From the NCBI GenBank assembly GCA_030407085.1, contig CM059584.1:5022001-5086000 (forward strand): 64,000 nucleotides of DNA, given 5' to 3'. Below are positions 1 to 11,858 of the stretch, piece by piece (within the stretch, counting starts at the first letter, position 1; each line of letters begins with the position of its first letter). The DNA comes from Trichopria drosophilae. Lineage: Eukaryota > Arthropoda > Insecta > Hymenoptera > Diapriidae. The notes below the pieces were generated by a model. It did no database searches. It was not told the origin of the DNA and was given only the letters and a program-made list of their open reading frames with translations. Both the position numbers and the translations under genes were made by a program.

Positions 1-370
1 TTTATGAGTAACGTAACATATGTTACATTAAAAAAAAAATATATTGTGTATAAATGAGTCACGCAAGGTTTTTCCTGTCATTTGATCAATTCTAAAGCCA
101 ATAAAATTAATTTCATGAATGTGCCTAAAAAAAATGCAATTTTCTTCAACCTCAAAGTTTAAAAGTTCTAGAACAATGCCCATATATATATAAAATAAAA
201 AATCATTTTAATCGTCGGAAAGTGCATAAAAAGACGAATAAAATCCACTAATTATTTTTTTCTTTCTTGGACACAGAACTTCAGAAACAAGCGTTTAATG
301 AGAGACACCGAAAAATGCTAATCTTCTCAGTTGACCGTTTGGCATGGAATGCCCCATATATAAGATCAGA
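1..370. other. AT-rich non-coding stretch
   Basis: Low-complexity AT-rich sequence. The longest open frame is about 60 codons and resembles no protein I know. No repeat unit, RNA gene or transposon end was recognised. Confidence 0.5.
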
Positions 371-785
371 ATAATACAGACAGTAATTAGTAAAACATAA
401 TAAACATATAATATGCATCGAATAGTCTAACAACACGTGCATGAAGTAAGTGCTTTGCAACATTTATTTATTAATACTTCGGCTAGCCTGTCGTCGGGAT
501 CGAAGTTTTGAAAATGCTCATTTTCAATTTTACGTCGACTCTGACCATAGGTCATAGTTGTAAATCATTTTCAATTTTAGTACATATATGAAACACTATA
601 TTGTTGTAACATATCTATCGAAGCCACTTGGACCTAAATATGATTGGACTCCAAATATCAATATAATTTTATGATATAATTGAAAGCTGTTAGTAAACGA
701 ACGAGTATTAAGGATTGCCGTCTCTCCACTGGGTCGAAGTTTCTGAGCCAGCGAAGCGAGCGAGGCTCCACGCCAACACTAGTTT
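371..785 (+). repeat. Dispersed repeat, copy A
   Basis: This stretch aligns along its length with 11859-12232 in the same orientation. Both copies start at ATAATACAGACAGTAATTAG and end at CCAACACTAGTTT after a GCGAGCGAAGCGAGCGAGG-like run. Copy A holds about 47 extra bases near 532-578. These carry a second CATTTTCAATTTT, so the indel is flanked by a short duplication. There is no transposase frame and no clear terminal inverted repeat, so the class is unknown. A 24-bp match to the right terminus also lies inverted at 40526-40552, which suggests the terminus is a real element end. Confidence 0.8.
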
Positions 786-1615
786 GTATTGAGAACTTAA
801 GGCTTTGTGTATTTAAATACAAGACATAAAAATAAAATACATCATTAACTCGGTTATTTAAAAACAAAACACTGATCATATTACCAGTCCATTGAAGCCG
901 TTTTCCTTAGCGGAAATTCTATAACTCTTACGCTGCAGAACTATCAAAATACGTTTCTCAAAGCGAGCAGTGATGCTGGTGTACTGAAATTCAAGAATGT
1001 CTGTATGCCGATTCCAAATGGAAATTCTGTAGAGTTCCGCGATATTTGGTATATAGACGCGTAGTTGAAATTCCTAGAGTACGACGTTATTTGAAGTTAC
1101 ACGGATTACAAGCGTTCCCCATAGAACTATTGTATACCGATATCTAAAATTGATTGATTGCCTATTCTAAATGATATAAAGCGTATTTACAAGTTAAATA
1201 AAAGAAAATATTCGGTTAAACTTTGACGTAGATATAATAAATATTATTACAAAATTCATGTTTCGGCGTTACTTCCATATTTAAATACTATTAAAATTAT
1301 CGAACAAAGGGAAGTGATGCTTCTTAATAATGAAAAATTATTTTTGAAGTAAACAATCCTGACGATTTCTCTAAATATTATAAAATAAGTACAAAATACT
1401 AGTTTAATCAAGAGTACATATTTTCTTATAATTTTGTAAAATGTCACTGCTTAAACATTCAATGTAAAATAATTTATTGTTGACAATAAATCGCCTTATG
1501 CCCTAAAGAACATTTGAATAACAATCCAAAGTTTGTTTTTTGTAGCTTTAAATTTCTTTTCCGAACTAAACAATATGTCATTTAAAAAATGTAAATAAGG
1601 GTAAAAAGTGGGAGA
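786..1615. other. Non-coding, nothing recognised
   Basis: AT-rich sequence with scattered short open frames and no recognisable family. The block at about 900-1150 is less AT-rich and looks unique, but no motif supports a function. Confidence 0.4.
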
Positions 1616-1618
1616 TTA

Positions 1619-2513
1619 CCCATGAGGAGATTAACGCCGATATAGGAACATATTTCAGGCATCAATTTGGACGTGGATAACACAGGCCAAAAAAATTAAG
1701 CCAATCTGCATACCCAGAACCGGACTATACTTTCCCGAACGTTTTCAATGAGCTGAATTTGAATCTGGTCGCAGAACGTTCCATCACCTCAGGATATTGA
1801 AATATCCTAACCTAAACGTGCAGAAAACACTGATTTGCTCATATTCAGTACGTTTTTGTGCCGGAACAAAATGCTTGTTCACACTTTGGCATGAACCAGA
1901 TTAAAGCGCTAGTCATCAAAATTAAGATGCTTTTTTAGTAATTTCGTACAATGAGTTATCGAAGTTATCCAGTTATCGAGTTTTGTTCAAGGAGTTATCC
2001 GAGTTTTTTTCAATGAGTTATCCGAGTTTCTGTCAAGGCATGATTATAATTTTCGTTTTTTCACTTTTAGGTTAGGATATCTAAAATTTAGATGCTTGGA
2101 ACAATTGTTACTTAAACATTCGTTTTTTGTATTATAAAAATGTGACCACAGTTTTTAATTCTCCTCTCACCATTTTGGAAGCCACCATTTTTAATTACAA
2201 AATGAAGCATGGTATATTTTAATTTCGCAAATTCATGGTCAGGATGTATTCAACATGCACCCATATGCAATTTGAAGGCGAACGTAATGTTTTCGATTGA
2301 AAAATAAATGTAAATACTCTTGTTTTTCTGTAGAAAAAAAAAGCTTGTAACTTTTTTGCAGTTCATATTGTGAAAATTTTATTGAAAGATTCTTGAGGAG
2401 GATAAAAGTTTGTGGCAGACCTAACTGTACTAACATTTTTCCATAGTCATTTGCATACAAGTTATCGACGTCCAAATTGATGCTGAAAATATGTCCATCC
2501 CTGGGTTAATGGG
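1619..2513 (-). mobile_element. piggyBac-like non-autonomous element, decayed
   Basis: The right end reads ...CATCCCTGGGTTAATGGG followed by TTAA. The left end near 1619 (CCCATGAGGAG) follows TTA. Inside both ends lies the same inverted stretch, with ACATATTTTCAGCATCAATT on one side and its near-complement on the other, followed by GGACGTCGATAAC. The terminal ~70 bp and the subterminal block at 2170-2420 are related to the larger element at 8178-9458, so both belong to one TTAA-targeting family. The interior carries no transposase frame. The TTAA at the left end has lost a base, and the arms are well diverged, so it is an old copy. Confidence 0.65.
1949..2040. repeat. 23-bp minisatellite, about 3 units
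   Basis: Tandem units of the form AAGGAGTTATCCGAGTTT plus a T-rich end repeat at 23-bp spacing. The first unit is longer and degenerate. It lies inside the piggyBac-like element at 1619-2513. Confidence 0.75.
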
Positions 2514-2517
2514 TTAA

Positions 2518-4860
2518 AAAGCAAAAAAAGCTTAAATATCCTTATGCATCAGCAAGCTTTACAAAAGTACTCTTACTATTATTTTTCAATTGTGTGGATT
2601 TTGCATGCTTCATTTCTAGAAATCGTTCAATTTTTAATAAAGTAATTAAATTCTCTTTAATCTGCTGTATTACATAAAACACACGATTTAAAATGTATTT
2701 AGAGAAAAAACCGATTAATATTTTATTTATCTATTAGGTGACGCTTTTTCTATAATTGTAACATACTACTGTTTGTAGTAGTACGTTATTATTAGTGAAA
2801 ATTGAATTCTTGGAAACGTTATTCAATTTTTTTTCCTAACATCCTATAACGCGGGGTGTAACTGCCTTAAATTTCGATTTTATCACAAATGTATATGTAC
2901 ATCTGCACCTGTACGTGCTGCCTACGATTCCAGTATCTAATGATACTGAGTTGATAAGAAGTGATAATGTGTTATTCTGTCTTGTACATTCAATATCGAC
3001 CGACTTTCCGGAAAGTACGACGTCTAGACAGATAAGCAAGGTCTCGGTCCCGTAAAAAATAGGAGGAAATAACTCCTGAAACGCTCAGTCAGTATATCGA
3101 ACTACTCTACATTTTTAAGAACACCATAAATAATGTAGCATTGGTATGCAGCACGAATCCAAATCACCATCAAGAAGCAAAATAAAAAGTAATAGTTTAA
3201 ATTGCGAATATAAAAATACCTAGATAAACATTTGAAATAAATCATTTCAGAGTGACTTAAAGAAATGATAATTAGTGCTCAATACATTATATAGTGTACA
3301 GGTTATCTTTCAATAATTTCTTTAGTAACGATAAAAGAAAAGGAGAGGAAAACTAGGTATTGTCTATTACGAAATAAAACCTGAATACATAGAATTCGAA
3401 ATTATTGCTATCTATCATATTTACAAAAATCGCCACATATTGACAGCACAAAATTAACAGCGAATTCTTAAGACCATCTACTTCGTATGCAAATTCTAAT
3501 ATATAAAATCATAATAGATATTCATCATATATCTATATATTGTAACACTGTTCTTTTCACGTCACCCGTTACACATACCGTTGAGAAAATTCTCTAAGCG
3601 TAATGGTTGGGGATTCGTTAAAAACTAATATTAATTTAATTGGATTTTTTTTTTAACGACTTATTCATTCATAGTTATTTTTAAGTAATACCTCCTGGTG
3701 AACTGACGTACTCAAATCCTTCAATGTCCGAACCTTATATTTGAAATTAATTAGTTGATTTATTTTTGTTGTGCTTCTGATGTACGAGTCAGTAAGATAG
3801 GATGCTGTACCGCTGGACGGGATATGTCACTTGGCTTTGACAAAACATCCAAATCTTATTACTGTTCCGACTCGCTAGTACTATATTCGACTACCGCTAT
3901 TCAACCTGGCTGCAATAATATTTCGTGATTAGCAACGGAATTATCAAATTTTTACAAAATCTAGTCAACCATGCCGATGCTGCAAGGAGTTGTGTTATCA
4001 GCACGGCAATGGACACATTCTATTGGTCCACTTCTTGCCATTATTCTGTGGAGGAGGGACATTTGGAGATTTCTGACAACTTATTACTTCTAACGTGTCG
4101 AAGTTGCGCTCTCGATTCCAATTTATCGTCCAATGTATCGGTATTTACGGGTTTCAATAACCGAATAATTTAAATCTTCTTCAGGTTAATTAGTGTTGGT
4201 ATTCCGACGGTAAAGCAGAGCGCGTAGATACCGAACATATAATCTGTACGGATCAGTCTTCGTCCAATGACCACGCTAACAGTTCCGGTACATTAAATTT
4301 CGATTTTCTGTAATGTAAATTCTTGCCTATTCGTACCGTTACGATTTATTGTTCGTTACGTGAAATAATATCCGCCAACAAATTATTTAATTAATTGATT
4401 GAAGAGAATACCGATTCCTCCTAATGAATTCGTTTTTAATTAATAGTAGGGAATGTCTTACCGCTATTTAGTGAAAATAACTAATAATCAAATTCCGGTG
4501 TTTTGTGCCAAAAACATGAGGTTACTGACAACCCAATACATTTAAAAGGACGGGATTTTAGTACGCTAGTCAACAAAACTGTAAGTCCTCCAAGTATTAA
4601 TTTGATCCTAAAATTGTTTATTTATTTTATTGAATAATTTAAATCTAAACTTCTAATTAAGAATTGCTTTGTATTATTTATTTTACCTTTCCTGTATTCT
4701 TACTATTTTTGTGGAATTTCCTTACTCGAAGTAACATTTTGCTATTCACTCTTCAATTAAACATTAAATTTACATTTATTTACCGGATGTAGAAAATTTC
4801 CGAAGGTAACGCTTATCTTTTATAGAATAGCACCGTTAAAATACATCTATAGAGTGCCCA
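2518..4860. other. Non-coding; GC-richer block at 3780-4430
   Basis: Mostly AT-rich and featureless. The 3780-4430 segment is less AT-rich, contains no recognised repeat, and holds an 82-codon open frame at 3925-4173 (plus strand) resembling no known protein. It may be unique, possibly regulatory sequence, but nothing in it proves this. Confidence 0.35.
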
Positions 4861-4929
4861 AAAGGTATCGAAACACGTGTATAAGTTTTTATATAAAATA
4901 TTTTTTACCCTGGTTAAGTTCATTTCCGT

Positions 4930-6720
4930 AGTAACTTGTGGTGCTGGATCTAATAGTCACCTTAGTTTTGACCTTGTCGATGATCTTCAAGTTTATTTCA
5001 AGGTGACCTTCGTTTTTTTAAATGGCAAGAACCGGGAAAAAAAGAGCGGAAAATTCTGCATCAAATCTGTCTTATGAAAATATGCCTATGGGACCTTGGA
5101 AAGGTAAAAAATGAAGATTAAATGTCTAAAAAACGATCTGACGTACTTTTTCTAAAATTACGTCTTTTTCAGGAAAACATAATATTGCTTTAGAAAAGTC
5201 AATGAATTACAAAAGTGTTGACCACATTGACTGGCTGAACTTTGTATCAATTTTCAAGGTTGTTTGAAGGTCGTAACGCATTTTTTGATTGGTGAACCCC
5301 ATTTTTTACTGTAAAACCTATTTTTTGTCATTGCGTTCTTAAATAATGGCACTTTTTTGTATGAGCATAGGGATTTTTTATGTTCTTGACCTGTCGTTTC
5401 GAAGGTCATATCAAAGTCAAAAGATCCTTCATCTTACTTTTAGCGTTACCCTGAAACAACGACGAGGACGTAGTAACGAGCACTCAAAGTAAAGATATTG
5501 TAATAAATAAAGTAAAAAAACATTACGGTCTTCGATGACCCCGATGTTAGAGGCAAGGGGAGTAATTGTAGTAATTTTCACAGAAAAAAACTAAATTACA
5601 CGGGTTCCCTGCGGCAAGGATGAGTCACAGCTCTACAATGTCATTTTTCAGACAGATACTTATTTTTCGAAGAAAATATTTTTTCCCTGTATGTAACTTA
5701 TTTTCAATCGGTATTTGTATATGAAATAACAAATCAAAAATAAGAAAGTTTATGCTATATAATATTTATATAATTCTTAAGCCAAGTTCAGTAAACAATA
5801 TTTCTCTCTGTATACTACATATATATAAATGTGTATCATTATTTTTACATTAATATACTTCTTACGTCAAATGTCGCATAAAGTCTTGTAAACATCTGAG
5901 CACATTTATAAATAGTGGTTCTAAAAATTACGAACGAAGGGGATGGTCTTTTTGCACTTCTTGAAGATATTGATTTTTCAGGTTATGTAAGAAAATAATA
6001 TGCAGTATCTTAAGGTTGACATAATGAAGAAATTACTAAACAGAACATTCTCCAACACACAGTGGAAACATTTAATATTCATTTTTCTCAAATAAACAAT
6101 ATGTCAAAAACAAGTAAAAATTTTAATATATACTATATTCAAGTCGTCACTCAAAATTATTCAAAATGCAAACAACCTAAAATAAATAACAAAAAATATA
6201 TAATTATACCGCACAAGTAGCTTTCGTTGCATTTGTCAAAATAAATTCTCTTTTGCTAGAAAAAAAATCGAAATATGGCCAAAAAACGCAGGTGACCATA
6301 AAAATGGTCGGTAAGGTCACTTTGAAAGTCGAAACTAAAAAAGGGCTCAATATGTCGTTTTCTGGTGCTATTACGTAAATATATAGAATAGTATCACATT
6401 GTTTGTAATAGATCAACTAATGTCGAATGTGCATTTGTTCAAATACGTATTTTATATTTTCATATTACAAAAAAACTATTACTTTTCAATATATGTACCT
6501 AAAAACACCAAACAACGTGTTATTGAGTCCTTTTCTAGTTTTGACCTTGAAAATGAATTTATAATTTTATGCCTTCTAACTGATAAAAGTGATTTTAAGA
6601 ATCTTTCTTTGAAGAACTTGTTACAAAATGAAAAATGTGGAATCATTTTTAGTGCCATTTATTTCCATCAATAAAACATAAGTCGAGGCATGCCTTATTT
6701 TTTAGTGTTGACCTTGACAA
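4930..6720. repeat. Diverged repeat region with TGACCTTG motifs
   Basis: The core TGACCTTG or its complement recurs: near 4969, as AAGGTGACCTT near 5000, as GAAGGTC near 5262 and 5400, as AAGGTCACTTTG near 6312, and as exact TGACCTTGA at 6542-6550 and 6709-6717. Surrounding sequence resembles the 61040-61640 region, suggesting an old dispersed repeat family. TCAAGGTCA is the known binding site of FTZ-F1/NR5-type nuclear receptors, but occurrence inside a repeat family is the simpler reading. Confidence 0.5.
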
Positions 6721-6920
6721 TTACCTTACCTTACTAACATTTTTGTGGTCATCTTCATGATCAGCGCATCAAATTACATAAATATGTGATGTTATAAGTG
6801 AATCGCATATCAACCCTAATCGAAAATACGTTCGTTTAATAAAAAAATCTGTTTTTCATCTCCTATTTCCATCCTTTGAAGCTTACATTTGTATTAACAT
6901 GGAAAATAGCTCATACTTGT

Positions 6921-7560
6921 TACTCGGAGGTTTTCGTGGTCGCTGATCACGAATCTGCTCCCCGATTTTTAAAATTCAAGATGGCGTATCCAATATGGTC
7001 TACAAAAATTAAACAATTTATTAGATCGAGGGGAAAATGGGTACTCAAAGCTTTTCGAGGTTGCTGCTCACGAATCTGGTCTCCGATTTTCAAAACTCAA
7101 GATGGCGGATCCAATATGTCCGACTGAAATGTAAAAATTTATTTCATCGAGATGAAACTGGGTACTCGGGAATTTTGGAGCTCGTAGATTACGATTCTAA
7201 TCTTAGATTTTCAAAATTCAATATGACGGATTCAATATGACAGCCAAAATATACAAGTTTTCGAGGCCGTAACAGACGAACTAAGAAATTTCAACATTCA
7301 TGATCGCTTGTTGAATCTGATAAATTTTATCTTGAAAATTCAGAATTTAAAAAAAAACAGAATTTTGTAAAAAAACATTATTCAGAATTCAGTTTGAATT
7401 CGGTCAAATAACTTTTTACATTTCGAACGGTCATGTTGAATTCGCTCGAAAACTCCCAAGTACCACGTTTTCCCCCGTTCAAGTAAATTTTTACATTTTG
7501 ATCGGCCATATTGGATCCGTTATTTTTAATTTTAAAAATCTAATACAAGATTCGTAATAA
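6921..7560. repeat. 121-bp tandem units in inverted arms
   Basis: Units beginning TACTCGGAGG-like start at 6921, 7042 and 7163, an exact 121-bp spacing. Each carries a CACGAATCTG-like segment and then an AAGATGGCGGATCCAATATG-like core. From about 7395 to 7560 the same units run in the opposite orientation (GGCCATATTGGATCCG), so the whole is a palindrome with tandem subunits. The open frames at 6876-7240 are translations of these units, not genes. The same unit with the same 121-bp spacing occurs at 54418-54930. Confidence 0.8.
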
Positions 7561-8137
7561 CCCGTAGAACACAAAGCTCTCTTTAAGTTCCCCAGGAGTT
7601 CAATTTCAGAAGCTTCCTAAGACCTCGCACAATTGTTCCAAATGAGTTCTCTGGAAGCTCTGCCAGTAAGCTTACACGGACGGGCACAATTTTAAGTCTG
7701 TGCGAACTCTCACGAAACTCTGAAGAAAGTTCTGACAGAACTCCAGTGTAGTTCTGTTGAAGCTCCGATTGCTCTTGAAAGAGCTCCGTGGAAGTTCCGT
7801 TACAGAAGTAACGGCTTTCTTCTGGTGCTTCTGTGATATTTAACGTGATTTTGTATTGTTATTCCCGCATAGAGATATACGAATAGAGCGCGTTATTTCT
7901 ATAGTTCACGTGGTTTACGGATAAACGGTGACTTTGTCGTCGACGTGGTTTTCCTTGAGGTTGCCTTTCCTGGTCGCGGATTGTCCTGGAGGACGACGGT
8001 TGCCTTATTGCCTGCCTGTTTCCTGTCCTGATTCAAACTTCAACTCATGAACTCATTTGGAGCAATTGTGCGAGGTCTTAGGAAGCTTCTGAAATTGAAC
8101 TCCTGAGGAACTTAAAGAGAGCTTTGTGTTATACGGG
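7561..8137. mobile_element. 577-bp MITE with 89-bp terminal inverted repeats
   Basis: The terminal repeats at 7561-7649 and 8049-8137 are complementary with about three mismatches. They start CCCGTAGAACACAAAGC on the left and CCCGTATAACACAAAGC on the right. No transposase frame is present, so it is non-autonomous. Target duplications are not evident, which leaves the superfamily open. The interior is richer in G+C and is studded with AGCTC/GAGCTC/AAGTTC-type hexamers. It abuts the inverted 121-bp-unit block, suggesting insertion into or beside that palindrome. Confidence 0.85.
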
Positions 8138-8177
8138 ATGTGTCCTACAGAAAGGACACCGTGCTTCAAAGGGTTAA

Positions 8178-9458
8178 CCCTTTAATGCCGGGAAGGACAT
8201 ATTTTCAACACCGGTTGAACGTCGATAATTTGTATATAAACGCATTTGGAAATATGCTGTCTCCACAGTTTCTAACGTAAAATTTTATCTTCTTTCAGAA
8301 TCATTTAATAAAATTTTGAAAAAAAGAACCGCAAAAAAGTTATATAAGTTTTTTTTTGTAAAAAAACATTGTTTTTTACATTTCCTTTGTTATTAAAATA
8401 TAACTTTCACCACGAAATGGCGTTAGGAAACAGTCTATGGTGAAAATATAACGTCCGTGGACTCTCAGGATTGATATGTACCGTGCACCAATTTGTAATT
8501 CAAGATGGCGTCTTCCAAAATGACGCCTGGAATCTCAAAATTCCTTAACAGATTTTTTTTCTTGAAAACTATCGACTTAACAGAAAATTTTCTCAGAACA
8601 ATAATGCTTTGAAATGAGTTAAAGAATGCTCTCAAATTTTATTAGAGTGAATTCATACACAAAAAATAAAAAATCGAAATTTTGAAAAATGTCGTTTAAA
8701 AAATCTGAAAAAATTTTATAAGGTTTACTAACCAATTCTAAGACATTTTTTTGAAAGAAAATTTTTTCTACAGTCTACAGTTTTTGTGAAAATAAATCGG
8801 TAGTTTTGAAATGAAGAAAAGTTTAATAATTTATTTTCATGAACATTATAGACTTTGGAGAAAATTTCCTGCAAACAAAAATGTATTAGAATTTGTTGAA
8901 GAATCTTTTCAATTTTTTTTTCGGATGTTTTAAATGACTTTTCTTAAAATATTTTTTGAAAAATCAACAAGTGTATCTTTTATTCTAATAAAATTTGCGA
9001 GCATTCATTTACTCATTCCAAAGCATTATTATTCTTAGAAAAATTTCTGTTAAGTCGATAATTATTAAGAAAAAAATTTATTAAGTTTGAAAAGAAATGT
9101 TGAGCTTCCAGGCGCCATTTTGGAGACGCCATCTTGAATTATAAATTGGCGCATGGTACATTTTAATCTTGAGGGTCCACGGACGCGATATTTTCACTAT
9201 AGACATGTTTCCTAACGCCATTTCGTGGTGAAAGTATTGCTTTAATAACAAATAAAATGTAAAAAACCATGTTTTTTACAAAAAAACTCATATAACTTTT
9301 CTGCGGTTGATTTTATCAAAATTTTATTAAAAGATTCTGAAAGAGTATAAAACTTTACTTTAGAAACTGTGGAAATAAAATTTTTCCCAACGCGTTTATA
9401 TACAAATAATCGACGTTCAAATCGGTGTTGAAAATATATCCTTCCCGCCCTTAAAGGG
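8178..9458. mobile_element. 1.28-kb palindromic piggyBac-like element
   Basis: The element is bounded by TTAA at 8174-8177 and 9459-9462, the target site duplicated by piggyBac transposases. The termini are CCCTTTAATGCCGGGAAGG on the left and the complement-like CCTTCCCGCCCTTAAAGGG on the right. The whole sequence is a near-continuous inverted repeat with arms of roughly 600 bp meeting near 8815. A GGCGTTAGGAAAC segment, a CAAGATGGCGTCTTCC-like core and a CAAATTTTATTAGAGTG-like core all recur inverted. It has no transposase frame; the open frame at 9242-9478 is antisense translation of an arm. It must have relied on a transposase elsewhere. A related older copy is 1619-2513. Confidence 0.85.
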
Positions 9459-9479
9459 TTAAAGCGGTATGTAAACAAA

Positions 9480-9918
9480 CAAAAAAATGCTTATCAAATA
9501 ATTTTCGATTATCTACAAAACCCGCATGAGAAAAATTCATGTCGTTTATGTTGATAACCCGTTTTCTCCTCTGAACATATTAATACGCAATGATCAACAA
9601 TGTTAATAAATAAAATAAACAAAAGTAAATATTAGGCCAGCAAATTCCATATCAAAGTATTTCCAAGCCAATGACAGAAAAATAAAACCAAAGATAGAAA
9701 TAGGGTGTTTACGTCATAATTTAAATATCGAACAGATCCGGCACGCCCACGTTGTAATTCAAGCTGACCTATTTTTGAAATGTGCAAAATCGATAGGACA
9801 GAATTCCATATCACTTAAAATTTTATTTTACTGGAAATCAAGGAAAAAAATGCTTTTGTTTCCTGAGTCAGGAGTGATAATCGATTCGTCTTTTGATTAA
9901 CTGACTTTTTTCACAAAA
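9480..9918. other. Non-coding, nothing recognised
   Basis: AT-rich sequence without recognisable repeats, transposon ends or coding signal. Confidence 0.4.
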
Positions 9919-10562
9919 TTGTTCCATCTTTCGAATAAAATTTATGTGGCTGTTGGGATAGTGGTGGATTTTTTGAAAGCGCACTATTTTATGATTCTTA
10001 TTGCATTTCCGATGTTAACAGCTATTAGTCAGCAGCTGGGATCTTTCGCCGTGGCGTGCTTAGTCGCTTGCACAGCGCGAGATTATAAATCAGCGAGGTG
10101 GGACGAGCACGTCGGGACTGCACTCAACGGATTTGCATTTGAACCCGCATATCGCGGGTACCATCGTCGACGTCGTAGTCGTCGATGACATTGATCCAAC
10201 ACATAAACCGAGTTCCAATACTACTCTTTTATTCTACTGTCAGAGACGAATTAATCATACGCCACCGTGTTCGCCGACCGTTGCACGCGGAACAGCTCCG
10301 TAAAGCACGCGGCTTCATGTACCTAATGATTTCCCTTCCGACAAGATACGTACGTGACGTTGGGCAACGGCCACGGAAATGTTCATCTATTCTCGCGACA
10401 ATTCCTACTGTCTGCAATTCCAACATCCCAAATACATGGTGTAATACTCTGGACCATTTTCGTTCAAATATTGTGCGAAACGAAACTCGTAATTTTTTCG
10501 AAGTGAAAAATGTCATGAACTTTTTAAGTCTAATAAGTAATGATGTTGCAAATGCTCGTTAA
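9919..10562 (+). other. GC-richer island with two open frames
   Basis: Two plus-strand frames, 9919-10188 (89 codons) and 10185-10562 (125 codons), fill this stretch, and an antisense frame of 95 codons overlaps the second. I recognise none of the products. Overlapping long frames on both strands are what GC-richer non-coding DNA also gives, so coding is unproven. The TAA that closes the second frame lies in the TTAA at 10559-10562, immediately before a piggyBac-like terminus, so an original frame could have been cut by insertion. The block also has an imperfect dyad (CATCGTCGAC / GTCGTCGATG) near 10162-10187. Alternatives are a former exon, a promoter or a conserved non-coding block. Confidence 0.25.
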
Positions 10563-10960
10563 CCCTTTAAGTCCCAAATGTGCATAACTTGCACATGGAT
10601 TTCAGCATCATTTTATGTATAAAACAACAATTTTTTAAAAATGGAGATATCTATATCCGAATAGTTTTAAGGTCGCTCTTTAGATTGACGCTACTGAAAT
10701 TTTTGAAAATCGGTGTTTAACCCTTTTTTGCCCAAAATAACACAAGCAGATATTTCAACATCAGCTCAGTTTCTGCAGAAGACAGAATTTTTTTTAATTT
10801 TTGGAAAATACATTTCCGACTATTTTGAACTGTGCTCTATCGATTCCCGTCGAGAAAATGGCAAAAAACGACTGTTTCTGCAACAATTTTTCAAAATAAA
10901 ACGAAATTGTCATGGTTTTTATGTAATTTTTTTTATTTTTCACGATTTTTTTTATCGAAA
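10563..10960 (+). mobile_element. Two successive piggyBac-like left termini
   Basis: TTAA plus CCCTTTAAGTCCC starts at 10559, and TTAA plus CCCTTTTTTGCCC starts at 10717. Both resemble the left end of the 8178 element (CCCTTTAATGCC). No matching right ends were found nearby, so these are truncated or nested remnants. Sequence to about 10960 is AT-rich and carries frames without recognised homology. Confidence 0.5.
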
Positions 10961-10979
10961 CGGATCCCGCGTAAAAATA

Positions 10980-11240
10980 AAAAAGACTTTAGAAGATCTC
11001 AAAAAGATCTTTCTTAAAAATGTCACTATTCAAGATGTATTTTAGGACTTTTTAAGACTTCAAACTACTAGTTTATCAAAATCTTTTTGAGCTCTGTATG
11101 AGATCTTTAAGAAAAATTTGTACTATTTTTTGAGATCTTTTTAAGACTTTCTTTTCACAGCATGATTTTAGGAAAACATAATTTTATTAATCTTATCGAG
11201 ATCTTTTGGAGATCTTTTCAAGATCTTTTTTTTATATTTT
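10980..11240. repeat. AAGATCTTT-rich diverged repeat
   Basis: The palindromic hexamer AGATCT, mostly as AAGATCTTT or GAGATCTTTT, recurs about eight times with irregular 15-50-bp spacing. The same hexamer marks the termini of the elements at 26317-27590 and 42330-42936, and also appears at 11752-11815. It is probably a decayed relative of those foldback elements, but clear termini are not visible. Confidence 0.5.
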
Positions 11241-11858
11241 TCGGATATGAAAAAAAATATTTGTAATAAAATGCTGAATTCTCTTATTTTTTGCCAAAAT
11301 TCATTATCGGGGATGATTTTTAAGGTGATTACCCAGTTTACTTGCTTTCTACTCTGTATTTTCCTAATAATTAAGATGGAATAAATGCATTACACTTTTC
11401 TTAAGATATCGGTAGTAAACTTCATTATTTGTAATACGTTGTATTGCAGAAATTATAATGTGTATAGGTAAAAGAAAATATATCAATTTTTGTCTAAGAC
11501 ACGTGAAATTGTAGCATTTTTCATGCTTGCCAATAAAAACTGGTTTAAAATGTTTATGACTATTGTCTGAAAAAGTATTGAATTTGGTCATCGCGGCAAA
11601 AAAATTACCCTAATGTTTTTCATCAAATTTCGACGTTTCGACCCCCTATCCCCCAGGGGTAGTCTTTGCCAGCCCCTCGGGCGCGGTGATCACCTACGGG
11701 TGCAAAGTTCTTTTACGCCCTTGATACGAAAATAACTATTTCGATATATCTAAAAGATCTCTTATAGTATCTAAAAGATATCCGTCAGAGATCTTTTCGA
11801 CACTTTCAAGATATCTTTGACAAATTATATGTATATATATTGTATATATAATATCATA
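11241..11858. other. Non-coding; C-rich patch and AGATCT cluster
   Basis: Mostly AT-rich. A C-rich patch at 11640-11700 contains a small CCCCTATCCCCCAGGGG dyad. AGATCT/AGATAT motifs at 11752-11815 resemble those at 10980-11240. No gene is recognised. Confidence 0.4.

Noticed and set aside
6876..7240. Two overlapping open frames of 67-83 codons
   Set aside because: They are translations of the 121-bp tandem units, and the units recur in inverted orientation where no frame is kept.
10229..10516. 95-codon minus-strand frame opposite the 125-codon frame
   Set aside because: No recognisable motifs, and overlapping frames on both strands are expected in GC-richer non-coding DNA.
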